Made by a program: the position numbers and the translations under genes | Source: Aurantiacibacter xanthus | Lineage (GTDB): Bacteria > Pseudomonadota > Alphaproteobacteria > Sphingomonadales > Sphingomonadaceae | Length of the DNA: 64,000 bases | Assembly: GCF_003584015.1 (NCBI RefSeq) | Contig: NZ_QXFM01000010.1 | Coordinates: forward strand, 1 to 64,000 | Reading direction: 5' to 3' | In this document: positions 16,102 to 23,712 of the stretch, piece after piece | Numbering within the stretch: the first letter of the stretch is position 1 | How the letters are laid out: every line of letters starts with the position of its first letter | Notes under the pieces: generated by a model | What the model was told of the DNA's origin: nothing | Seen by the model: only the letters and a program-made list of their open reading frames with translations | Databases searched by the model: none

Positions 16102-17700
16102 ATGGAACAATTCGCCGCCCTCGTCGATGCGCTGATCTACACGCGCAGCCGCAACGGCAAGCTCACGCTGATCGCGGACTATCTGCGAGTCACACCCGAT
16201 CCTGATCGCGGCTGGGCGCTCGCCGCGCTGACCGACGGGCTCGACTTTCCGGCAGTGAAAAGCTCCACCATCCGCAACCTGCTCAAGGATCGGGTCGACC
16301 CGGTACTGTGGAGCCTCAGCCGCGACTTCGTGGGCGACACCGCCGAAACCGCCAGCTTCCTCTGGCCCGAGCCGCTGCGCCCCGTCGACGCCCCGCCCCC
16401 CACGGTATCCGAAGCCGTCGCCAGCCTTGCCGCCATGACCCGCGCCAGCGTGATGGCTGACTTGCCACGGCTTCTTGACCGCCTCGACGCGAAGGGCCGC
16501 TATGCGCTGTTCAAGCTCGCCACCGGGGGCATGCGCGTGGGCGTGTCGGCGCGGCTGGCCAAGGTCGCCTTTGCGCAGGCCTTCGATGTCGAGGTCGATA
16601 AGGTCGAGGAATTGTGGCACGCGCTCGCCCCGCCCTATGCCGAACTGTTCGCCTGGGCCGCCGAGGGCGCCGCTCCGCCCGATACCGCGAACATGCCGCT
16701 GTTCCGCCCCTTCATGCTCGCCCACCCGCTGGAAAATACCGAGGTCGACCTCGCCGACTACGTGGCCGAGTGGAAGTGGGACGGCATCCGCGTGCAACTG
16801 GTCCATGTGGGTGGCGAAACGCGAGTATATTCACGCTCGGGCGACGACATTTCCGCGACCTTTCCCGAACTGATCGACGCGCTCGCCATCCCGGCGGTGC
16901 TCGATGGCGAACTGCTGGTGCGTGGCAGCCACCAAGGCGGCGAAACAGGCGGCGCGGCGAGTTTCAACGCCTTGCAGCAGCGGTTGGGCCGAAAGACCGT
17001 CAGCAGGAAAATGCTCGCCGAGGCCCCGGCTTTTGTGCGGCTATACGATGCGCTCGCCATCGGCGGCGATGATCTGCGTGCCCTGCCATGGAGCGACCGG
17101 CGCGCCCGGCTCGAAGCGCTGATGCCGCGCTTGCCCGACAGCCATTTCGACCTCTCGCAAATCGTCGAGGCCGAGAACTTCGCCCAGCTCGCGCAGATCC
17201 GCGAGGGCGCGCGCGACGAGGCCATCGAAGGCCTGATGCTCAAGCGCCGCGACAGCCCCTATGTCGCGGGCCGCAAGACCGGGCTGTGGTACAAGTGGAA
17301 GCGCGATCCGCTGCTGGTCGATTGCGTGCTGATGTATGCCCAGCGCGGCAGCGGCAAGCGCAGCAGCTTCTATTCGGACTACACCTTCGGCTGCTGGACC
17401 GCCGATCCCGACGAGGGCGGCGAGCTGCTCCCGGTCGGCAAGGCCTATTCGGGCTTCACCGACGAGGAACTGAAAAAACTCGACCGCCATGTGCGGCAGA
17501 ACACCGTCAACCGCTTCGGCCCTGTGCGCGAAACCGACAAGAGCCTCGTGTTCGAGGTCGCCTTCGATTCTGTCCACGCGAGCAAGCGCCACAAGTCCGG
17601 CCTCGCCATGCGCTTCCCGCGCATCCACCGCATCCGCTGGGACAAGCCCGCGCACGAGGCGGACCGCATCGAAGCTCTGCTTGCGCTGGTGCGCGACTAG
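16102..17700 (+). CDS. ATP-dependent DNA ligase (LigB/LigC-type, exonuclease-associated)
   Basis: A 532-residue ligase with a DNA-binding N-terminal domain (about 1-200), the adenylation motif I EWKWDGIR (nucleophile about K225), motif III VLDGELLVRG, motif IV EGLMLKRRDSPY, motif V LWYKWKRDPLLVDCVL, and a C-terminal OB fold. It is longer than LigC and resembles the bacterial branch called the cisplatin-damage-response ATP-dependent ligase. It pairs with the upstream MBL exonuclease. The Lhr-like helicase and PdeM phosphoesterase that often accompany the pair are not next to it here. Confidence 0.92.
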   Translation: MEQFAALVDALIYTRSRNGKLTLIADYLRVTPDPDRGWALAALTDGLDFPAVKSSTIRNLLKDRVDPVLWSLSRDFVGDTAETASFLWPEPLRPVDAPPPTVSEAVASLAAMTRASVMADLPRLLDRLDAKGRYALFKLATGGMRVGVSARLAKVAFAQAFDVEVDKVEELWHALAPPYAELFAWAAEGAAPPDTANMPLFRPFMLAHPLENTEVDLADYVAEWKWDGIRVQLVHVGGETRVYSRSGDDISATFPELIDALAIPAVLDGELLVRGSHQGGETGGAASFNALQQRLGRKTVSRKMLAEAPAFVRLYDALAIGGDDLRALPWSDRRARLEALMPRLPDSHFDLSQIVEAENFAQLAQIREGARDEAIEGLMLKRRDSPYVAGRKTGLWYKWKRDPLLVDCVLMYAQRGSGKRSSFYSDYTFGCWTADPDEGGELLPVGKAYSGFTDEELKKLDRHVRQNTVNRFGPVRETDKSLVFEVAFDSVHASKRHKSGLAMRFPRIHRIRWDKPAHEADRIEALLALVRD

Positions 17701-17778
17701 ACTTGCGGCAGATCAAGGAGCCGTGAACGTGCGCGCGGCACAGGGCATGCTCAACCCTTCTGCCCGAGAGACCTTGCC

Positions 17779-18186
17779 TTGACCGATCAGCCCAAAGCCA
17801 CGCCCTACGAACAGCTCGGCGGCCAGCCCGCTATCGCAGCCGTGGTCGAGCGTTTCTACGACCTGATGGACAGCGACCCGGCCTATGCCGAGCTGCGCGC
17901 CATCCACGCGGCCGATCTCACCCCGATGCGCGCCTCGCTGGCCGGGTTCCTCACCGGTTGGGCAGGCGGCCCGCGCGACTGGTTCGAGGCCAATCCGGGC
18001 AAATGCATGATGAGCATGCACTCGGGCTTCCCCATCACTGCCGAGACCGCCGGCCAATGGGTAGAGGCGATGGCGCATGCCTTTGCCGATTGCGACCTGG
18101 CCGATCACCCCGTGGGCAAGCTGATGAACGAACGCTTCGAGATGATGGCCAGCGGCCTGGCCCGCACCGCGGCAATGGCAGGCTGA
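17779..18186 (+). CDS. group II truncated haemoglobin-like globin
   Basis: A 135-residue 2-on-2 globin. It starts TTG (TDQPKATPYEQLGG), with the TrHb signature YEQLGGQPAI, VERFYDLMDSD, and the proximal haem His in CMMSMHSGFPI. Such proteins bind O2 or NO and help detoxify NO or supply oxygen. GAGAG precedes the TTG. It stands alone between the ligase and a DUF1275 gene, 78 bp after the ligase stop. Confidence 0.88.
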   Translation: MTDQPKATPYEQLGGQPAIAAVVERFYDLMDSDPAYAELRAIHAADLTPMRASLAGFLTGWAGGPRDWFEANPGKCMMSMHSGFPITAETAGQWVEAMAHAFADCDLADHPVGKLMNERFEMMASGLARTAAMAG

Positions 18187-18238
18187 GCGCCACCACAATC
18201 CAATTGCGCAGGACGCTCTCGTAGCGCAGGTAGGCGGC

Positions 18239-18898
18239 ATGTATCGCATGTCCCGCGCTGACCGCGTGCTCGCCTATTCCATCGCCGGTGCGGCCGGTTT
18301 TGTCGATGCCAGCGGCTTCCTCGCGGCGGACCGCTATTTCGTCTCGTTCATGTCGGGCAACACCACCCGGTTCGGCGTCGAACTCGCGCGCGGATCGAGC
18401 GCAGCCGCGATTGCGGGGATGTTGCTGGGGGGGTTCGTGGTCGGCGTGGCGCTCGGCGCGCTGGTCGCCGACCGGTTCGAGCCATGGCGCAAGACCTCGG
18501 TGCTGATCGCGGCCACCTTGCTGCTGTTCGCCGCCGCTGCGGCACAAGCCTTCGGATTCACGCTCGGCCTCTTGCTCGGCGCGGTGCTGGCGATGGGCGC
18601 GATCAACAATGTGTTCCGCAAGAGCGGCGAGGTTGCGCTCGGCGTGACCTATATGACCGGCGCGCTGGTGCGGGTGGGCGAAGGGCTGGCGGGGCTCATC
18701 AAGCGCAGCGCGCAGCGGCGGCGCGGGGCTTTCGAAAGCCTGCTGCTGTGGGCGAGCCTGTCGGGCGGCGGCTTTGTCGGCGCGCTGGTTTACCTCCATG
18801 CGCAACCTGTGGTGGGCTGGCTGGGCGCGCTGTGGGTGCTGGGGCTTACTCTGGCGGCCTGGCGGATCGAGGCGCGCGAGTCAGTCCAGACGAACTAG
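18239..18898 (+). CDS. DUF1275 (YoaK) family membrane protein
   Basis: A 219-residue integral membrane protein with about six hydrophobic segments. The hallmark of the family, GAAGFVDASGFLA...FVSFMSGNTTRFG, is at residues about 17-45. Function is unknown; transport is often presumed. The ATG at 18239 has AGG nearby, with a second ATG at 18248. Its 3' end overlaps the convergent DUF167 gene by 18 bp. Confidence 0.9.
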   Translation: MYRMSRADRVLAYSIAGAAGFVDASGFLAADRYFVSFMSGNTTRFGVELARGSSAAAIAGMLLGGFVVGVALGALVADRFEPWRKTSVLIAATLLLFAAAAAQAFGFTLGLLLGAVLAMGAINNVFRKSGEVALGVTYMTGALVRVGEGLAGLIKRSAQRRRGAFESLLLWASLSGGGFVGALVYLHAQPVVGWLGALWVLGLTLAAWRIEARESVQTN

Positions 18899-19159
18899 CT
18901 TGCTGCGCGAAGTTGCGCCGCGCAACAAGGTGAGCCGCGAGGGCGCAGAGCCGAGCGCCTTGGCCAGCAGGCCGATCACCGCATCGTTGGCGGCACCGTC
19001 CTGCGGCTTGGCACGCACCTTCACCTGCACCGCGCCATCGACAATCGCGACGCCCTCGCTGCGCGCGCCCGGCGTTACCCGCACGGCCAGCCGTCCCTCA
19101 CCGTCGGCCAGCGCGCGGATCGCCTCGGCGGGCGGGAGATCAGGCTTCGGTTTCGCCAC
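18881..19159 (-). CDS. DUF167 (YggU/UPF0235) family protein
   Basis: A 92-residue protein from GTG 19159 (VAKPKPDLPPAE). It has the family core LAVRVTPGARSEGV...VKVRAKPQDGAANDAVIGLLAKALG. No biochemical role is established. A longer in-frame reading upstream lies inside the carbonic anhydrase gene and was rejected. It overlaps that gene's end by 20 bp, implying coupled translation. Confidence 0.9.
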   Translation of the reverse strand: MAKPKPDLPPAEAIRALADGEGRLAVRVTPGARSEGVAIVDGAVQVKVRAKPQDGAANDAVIGLLAKALGSAPSRLTLLRGATSRSKLVRLD

Positions 19160-19715
19160 GCAAGGTCGCCAGATGCCGCTCGGCCAGCGCGCAATAGCGC
19201 TCGGCCTGAAAGCGGATTTTCTCCACCTGCGCCGCGTCCATCGTGCGCAAATACTTGGCCGGACGCCCGATCCAGATTTCGCGCGGTGGAATAGCCTTGC
19301 CGGGGCTAAGCAAGGCACCTGCGCCCAGCATCGCGCCTTCGCCCACATGGCACCCGTCCATCGCGATCGCGCCCATGCCGACGAAGGCCTTGTCCGCCAG
19401 AGTCGCCCCGTGGACCAGCGCCATATGGCCGATCACGCAGTCCTCGCCGATGATGGTGGGGCAACCATCGGTGTCGGGCCGCGGGCCTTCGACGTGGAAC
19501 ACCGAGCCATCCTGTACATTCGACCGCGCGCCGACCTCGATGCGGTGAATGTCGCCGCGCAGCACGCAATTGTACCAGATGCTTGCCTGCGGGCCGATGG
19601 TGACATCACCGATGATCCGCGCACCAGGCGCGACAAAGGCGGTCTCGTGAATCTGCGGCACCTTGTCCTCAAACGGGAGGATGGTGGCGCCGGGGAACCG
19701 CTCGGCGAAGGTCAT
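19140..19715 (-). CDS. gamma-class carbonic anhydrase family protein
   Basis: A left-handed beta-helix (hexapeptide repeat) protein of 191 residues. Turns such as VAPGARIIGDVTIG and VGEGAMLGAG are regular. The three metal-binding His positions of gamma carbonic anhydrases are visible in GDIHRIEVG and IGHMALVHG, and GRPAKYLR closes the fold. Relatives (YrdA, PaaY, CaiE) often lack strong hydratase activity, so catalysis is not certain. The start ATG 19715 overlaps the preceding GNAT stop as ATGA. Confidence 0.9.
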   Translation of the reverse strand: MTFAERFPGATILPFEDKVPQIHETAFVAPGARIIGDVTIGPQASIWYNCVLRGDIHRIEVGARSNVQDGSVFHVEGPRPDTDGCPTIIGEDCVIGHMALVHGATLADKAFVGMGAIAMDGCHVGEGAMLGAGALLSPGKAIPPREIWIGRPAKYLRTMDAAQVEKIRFQAERYCALAERHLATLRGETEA

Positions 19716-20293
19716 CGCTGCGCCAGCCACTGCGCGCGGGTGATGTGGTGGACGATGGTCGGGTTCAGCTCGGCGGGGAAGGTCGGGTCTTCATAGTCCC
19801 ACTCCTCGCGCCGCTGCATCCCCAGCCGCTGCATCAGGCCCCAGCTGTCGGTGTTTTCCGCCACGGTCAGCGCCACCACATCATCCTCGTCACGCTGGGC
19901 GAAGATATAGTCGAGGCAGCCGCTCGCGCCTTCCTTCGCATAGCCCTTGCCCCAGACATCCTCGCGTAGCCGCCAGCCGATTTCGAGCATGCCGTGAACC
20001 TTCGTGCCTTCGGTCGTCGCGCGCTTGAAGCCGACCATGCCAAGCACAGCGCCCGAAAGATGGCCGCCATCGTCCTTGCGGCGGCAACACCAGAAGGTGT
20101 GACCGAACTCCTCGACAAATCCTTCGAGACGCTTGCGGGTCTGGGCGGTGCCCGCCTCATCGCGCACTCCGTTGAGCCAGCGCATCACCGCCGGTGTGTT
20201 GGTGTAGCGGACGAAGTCTGCCCACGAAGCGTCGTCCCACATATGAATGCGCAGGCGTTCGGTTTCGAGGATGATGGCGGGCTGGTCGCTCAT
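19712..20293 (-). CDS. GNAT family N-acetyltransferase (RimJ/RimL-like)
   Basis: A 193-residue acetyltransferase starting MSDQPAIILETERLRIHMW, the typical RimL-type opening TERLxLR. It has the acetyl-CoA loop WGKGYAKEGASGCLDYIF and the late VAENTDSWGLMQRLGMQ motif. The substrate is unknown. The start ATG 20293 overlaps the upstream GNAT stop as ATGA, so the two acetyltransferases and the carbonic anhydrase form one coupled unit. Confidence 0.92.
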   Translation of the reverse strand: MSDQPAIILETERLRIHMWDDASWADFVRYTNTPAVMRWLNGVRDEAGTAQTRKRLEGFVEEFGHTFWCCRRKDDGGHLSGAVLGMVGFKRATTEGTKVHGMLEIGWRLREDVWGKGYAKEGASGCLDYIFAQRDEDDVVALTVAENTDSWGLMQRLGMQRREEWDYEDPTFPAELNPTIVHHITRAQWLAQR

Positions 20294-20850
20294 TGGGTAC
20301 TCCATTGGGCGCGGGTAAGGCCGTAGACCCGCGTGGGATTTTCTTGCCTCTCGTAGTCGGGGTCGTCGTAGTCGAAGTCAGGCACACGCAACAAGCCGAG
20401 CCGCGCCATCAGGCGGGTTGAGGGGCCGTTGTGGTCGCTGGCCTGCGCATAGACCGCCTCCGCGCCCATTGTTTCGAACGCATAGGCGAGCGCCGCGCGC
20501 GCCGCCTCGGTGGCATAGCCATAGCCTTCGTGCGCGCTGGCGAGGCTCCATCCGATCTCGCGCTGTCCGCGCAGGCCATCCGGGGCAGCAGCGCTGCGGA
20601 TAAAGAACAGCCCCGTCCGCCCCACCCGGCATTGGCTGTCGCGGTGCCAGATCGTCCAGCGAATGCAGCGGCCCTCGGCCATGGCGGCCAGATCGGCCGC
20701 GAGGTTTTCAGTCACGGCCTGCTCGCTGCGCGGGCCGCCGAGGTGGCGCATCACCTCGGGCGTATTCATCTCCGCCAGCAACCACGGCAGGTCCGCCTCG
20801 CTCACCGGGCGCAGGTCCAGCCGCTCGGTGGCGAGAATGAGATCAGCCAT
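20290..20850 (-). CDS. GNAT family N-acetyltransferase (RimJ/RimL-like), second copy
   Basis: A 186-residue paralogue of the neighbouring GNAT: ILATERLDLRPVSEADLPWL, then GYGYATEAARAALAYAFE for CoA binding and SDHNGPSTRLMARLGLL. Sequence similarity and tandem position suggest an old duplication with divergence. It overlaps the end of hemB by 8 bp, so it is downstream of and probably co-transcribed with hemB. Confidence 0.92.
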   Translation of the reverse strand: MADLILATERLDLRPVSEADLPWLLAEMNTPEVMRHLGGPRSEQAVTENLAADLAAMAEGRCIRWTIWHRDSQCRVGRTGLFFIRSAAAPDGLRGQREIGWSLASAHEGYGYATEAARAALAYAFETMGAEAVYAQASDHNGPSTRLMARLGLLRVPDFDYDDPDYERQENPTRVYGLTRAQWSTQ

Positions 20851-21838
20851 TCAGCAACCTGGCCGCGAACGGGGCGTGATAGGTCAGCACGCCCGAACAC
20901 CCTGCGCGCTTGAAGGCGATCAGTTTTTCCATCAGCAGCGCCTCGCGGTCGGCGATGCCTGCCGCCACACCCGCCTCGATCAGCGCATATTCGCCCGATA
21001 CCTGATAGGCGAACACGGGCACTTCAAAACGCTGCTTCGCCCGCCAGATCAGGTCGAGATAGGCAAGGCCCGGCTTCACCATCACGCTGTCCGCACCCTC
21101 GGCAATGTCGAGCGCGATTTCGGCCATGGCCTCTTCACCATTGCCCGGGTCCATCTGATAGGTGCGCTTGTCGCCCTTCAACAGCCCCCCCGAACCGACC
21201 GCATCGCGGAACGGGCCATAAAAGGCCGAGGCATATTTGGCGGCATAGGCCATGATCTGAACATTGTGGTGGCCGCCCATTTCGAGCGCCATGCGGATCG
21301 CCTTCACGCGGCCGTCCATCATGTCGGAGGGGGCAATGATATCGGCCCCGGCCTCGGCCTGGGTCAGCGCCTGATCGACCAGCACCGCCACCGTATCGTC
21401 ATTGGTGACATAGCCCGAGGCGTCGACCAGCCCGTCCTGCCCGTGGCTGGTATAGGGATCGAGCGCGACATCGGTGAGAATACCGATATCGTTGCCGCAG
21501 GCATCGCGGATCGCTTTAATCGCCTGGCACATCAGGTTGTCGGGATTGAAGGCCTCGGCGCCATCGTCGCTGCGCTTTTCGTGCGGCGTATTGGGGAACA
21601 GCGCGATGCACGGGATACCCAGCGCCACGGCCTCTTTCGCACGGCTAGCAATCAGATCGACCGACCAGCGCGATACACCGGGAAGTGCGCCGACCGGCTC
21701 CTCCACCCCCTTGCCCGAGGTGACGAACAGCGGCCAGATCAGGTCGGCCGGGGTAAGCACGGTTTCGCGGACCATGGCACGGCTCCAGCCGTGGGTGCGG
21801 GTGCGGCGAAGGCGGGTGGCGGGATAGGCTCTGGTCAT
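20843..21838 (-). CDS. hemB: delta-aminolevulinic acid dehydratase HemB
   Basis: It condenses two 5-aminolevulinate molecules to porphobilinogen. The 331-residue protein has the two active-site lysine segments MAYAAKYASAFYGPFRDA and SVMVKPGLAYLDL. The metal-binding loop reads DVALDPYTSHGQDG, without the cysteine triad of zinc-dependent enzymes; this is the Mg/K-type loop. The start is ATG 21838 (MTRAYPATRLRR). Two other heme genes, hemE and hemJ, lie 20 kb away beside the origin. Confidence 0.96.
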   Translation of the reverse strand: MTRAYPATRLRRTRTHGWSRAMVRETVLTPADLIWPLFVTSGKGVEEPVGALPGVSRWSVDLIASRAKEAVALGIPCIALFPNTPHEKRSDDGAEAFNPDNLMCQAIKAIRDACGNDIGILTDVALDPYTSHGQDGLVDASGYVTNDDTVAVLVDQALTQAEAGADIIAPSDMMDGRVKAIRMALEMGGHHNVQIMAYAAKYASAFYGPFRDAVGSGGLLKGDKRTYQMDPGNGEEAMAEIALDIAEGADSVMVKPGLAYLDLIWRAKQRFEVPVFAYQVSGEYALIEAGVAAGIADREALLMEKLIAFKRAGCSGVLTYHAPFAARLLNG

Positions 21839-21885
21839 GCCAGCGCTCCTGCCGAAAATCGGCCGCGCAGGCAATGGTAACGCGC

Positions 21886-23511
21886 TCAGTTGACGCGCTG
21901 GCGGTTCTCCAGCCGGTCGATTTCGCGCACCGGTTCCTCGCTGGCGCTGGCGGCAGGCGCGAGGTCGGCCAGAGCTGCCCCCGGCTCGACCGTCTGCCAG
22001 CGGGCGAGGCTGGCGCGGAAATTGGCCAGTTCACGGCCCTCAAGCTGCGCGCGGGTGACGAACTTGACGCTCGCCGGATTGATCGCACGCCCGCTCCGGT
22101 ACATTTCATAGTGCAGGTGCGGCCCGGTCGAGAGCCCGGTCGAGCCAACATAGCCGATCACCTGCCCGCGCTTGACCGACTGGCCCGAGCGGACGGCCAT
22201 CCGGCTCATGTGGCAATAGCGCGTCTCCAGCCCGCCGCCGTGCGACAGCTTCACCGTATTGCCGCAGCCCCCGGCGCGCCCGGCGGACGCCACACGGCCA
22301 TCGCTCACCGCGACAATCGGCGTGCCGCTGCGGGCGCGGAAGTCCATGCCCGAGTGCATCCGGCGATAACCGAGGATCGGGTGCCGCCGCATCCCGAAGC
22401 CCGAAGAGATCGGACCGGGGACGGGCGCGACCATGCCCTGCCGTTGCTCACCAACGCCGCCGGCATCGTAGAACAGACCCTCGCGGCCCCAGCGCATCAT
22501 CTGCTTGCGCGGTTTGCCGTCGCGCAGGATCGCCGCATATTGCAGCTTGCCGACCTCGATATCGCCGGTGGCGGCGCGCTTGTAGTCGAGGATGAAGTCG
22601 AACTCGTCGGTGGCCGAGATGTCGCGGTCGAGGTTCAGCTCCTGACCGATGGTGCGCAGGAACTGCTGCACCGCGCTCGGCGGAGCACCGGCAGCGCGGG
22701 CCGAACGGTAAATCCCCTCGCCCACCGTGCCGCGAATGCGCAAGGGGGTGGCATCGACCGCAATCGGGCGCGGCACCAGCGCCAGCGCGCCACTCTCGCG
22801 CCGTTCGACCGCCAGTTGCAGATCGAACCGCGCACGGAATGACAGCGCATCGACCGGACGCGGCGCATCGGGCGCGGCGCGGCGGCCAAGCGTGATGTCA
22901 ACCTGCGTACCCGGCGCGATCTCGCGCAGCGGCATGGCCCCTGCCACCATCGACGCGATCTGCTCCGCCTCACCCGAGCCGACTCCGGCCCGGCGCAGCA
23001 TCCGTTCGAACCCGTCGCCCTGTGTCAGCGTGGCAACCAGATCGATGCGTGGACGTTCGGGTGCGCTGGCCAGTTCTTCCACCTTGAAGGTCGCGCCCAT
23101 TCGGCGGCCGCTGTCGGCACCGAGCGCGAGCGGCATGATCATCTGGCTGCGGAATTCATCGCGCACCCGGTCGTCGATGCGCATGGCAGGCGCGGCTTCG
23201 ACCGGCGAAAATCCGGGCCAGGCCGCGATGGCCACGGCAGACAGGCCGAGCATCGTGGCGGTGCCGCGCAGCCAGCGGGCCGAGCCGATATCCTGCGCAA
23301 GGTCGGTCGCCAGTTCGTTGCGCTGGAACAGCAGGGCAATGCGGCGGCGCCACTGGTCGAGCCGCTCGCCCTTGCCGGAAAAGCGCGCAATGCGGCGCTT
23401 GCCCTCGCCGGTGGGCGCGGCTGCGGGGAGACTTTCGGTGGTGGGTTGGGCAGGCGGTCGCGGTGCGTTGTCCTCGCTCCACACGATCGCCCTGCGCTTG
23501 TTGGCCAACAC
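21886..23511 (-). CDS. M23 family (LytM) metallopeptidase with long N-terminal region
   Basis: A 541-residue envelope peptidase. It has a cytoplasmic basic N-terminus, one transmembrane helix near residues 85-105 (TATMLGLSAVAIAAWPGF), a periplasmic region with an OapA/LysM-like part (VATLTQGDGFERMLRRAGV), and a complete LytM domain (MHSGMDFRARSG, RYCHMSRM, STGPHLHYEM). Both zinc-site motifs are intact, so it should be an active endopeptidase of the MepM/YebA type. It is divergent from the helicase gene across a 201-bp gap. Confidence 0.92.
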   Translation of the reverse strand: MLANKRRAIVWSEDNAPRPPAQPTTESLPAAAPTGEGKRRIARFSGKGERLDQWRRRIALLFQRNELATDLAQDIGSARWLRGTATMLGLSAVAIAAWPGFSPVEAAPAMRIDDRVRDEFRSQMIMPLALGADSGRRMGATFKVEELASAPERPRIDLVATLTQGDGFERMLRRAGVGSGEAEQIASMVAGAMPLREIAPGTQVDITLGRRAAPDAPRPVDALSFRARFDLQLAVERRESGALALVPRPIAVDATPLRIRGTVGEGIYRSARAAGAPPSAVQQFLRTIGQELNLDRDISATDEFDFILDYKRAATGDIEVGKLQYAAILRDGKPRKQMMRWGREGLFYDAGGVGEQRQGMVAPVPGPISSGFGMRRHPILGYRRMHSGMDFRARSGTPIVAVSDGRVASAGRAGGCGNTVKLSHGGGLETRYCHMSRMAVRSGQSVKRGQVIGYVGSTGLSTGPHLHYEMYRSGRAINPASVKFVTRAQLEGRELANFRASLARWQTVEPGAALADLAPAASASEEPVREIDRLENRQRVN

Positions 23512-23524
23512 TCTGCTCCTTGCA

Positions 23525-23560
23525 GCCCGGCGCGCACCTGCGCACGAAGGCGTGCCGGGC
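23525..23560. repeat. GCCCGGC/GCCGGGC inverted repeat in the M23-helicase divergent region
   Basis: A 7-bp perfect inverted repeat lies just upstream of the M23 peptidase start, in the 201-bp divergent promoter region (23512-23712). It could form a 5' leader hairpin. No further operator is evident. Confidence 0.35.
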
Positions 23561-23712
23561 CATTCTGCGATACTGCGCGTTTTCCTAGCTAAACGCCTGC
23601 CGCAATAAAGTTAATTCCCGTCTAATGGCGACGAACCGATTCGGACGAGCGCCCAGCCGATCGCCCATGCCACCTTGCGCTAAGCCGAACGGCCCGCCAT
23701 GATTGGGTCATT

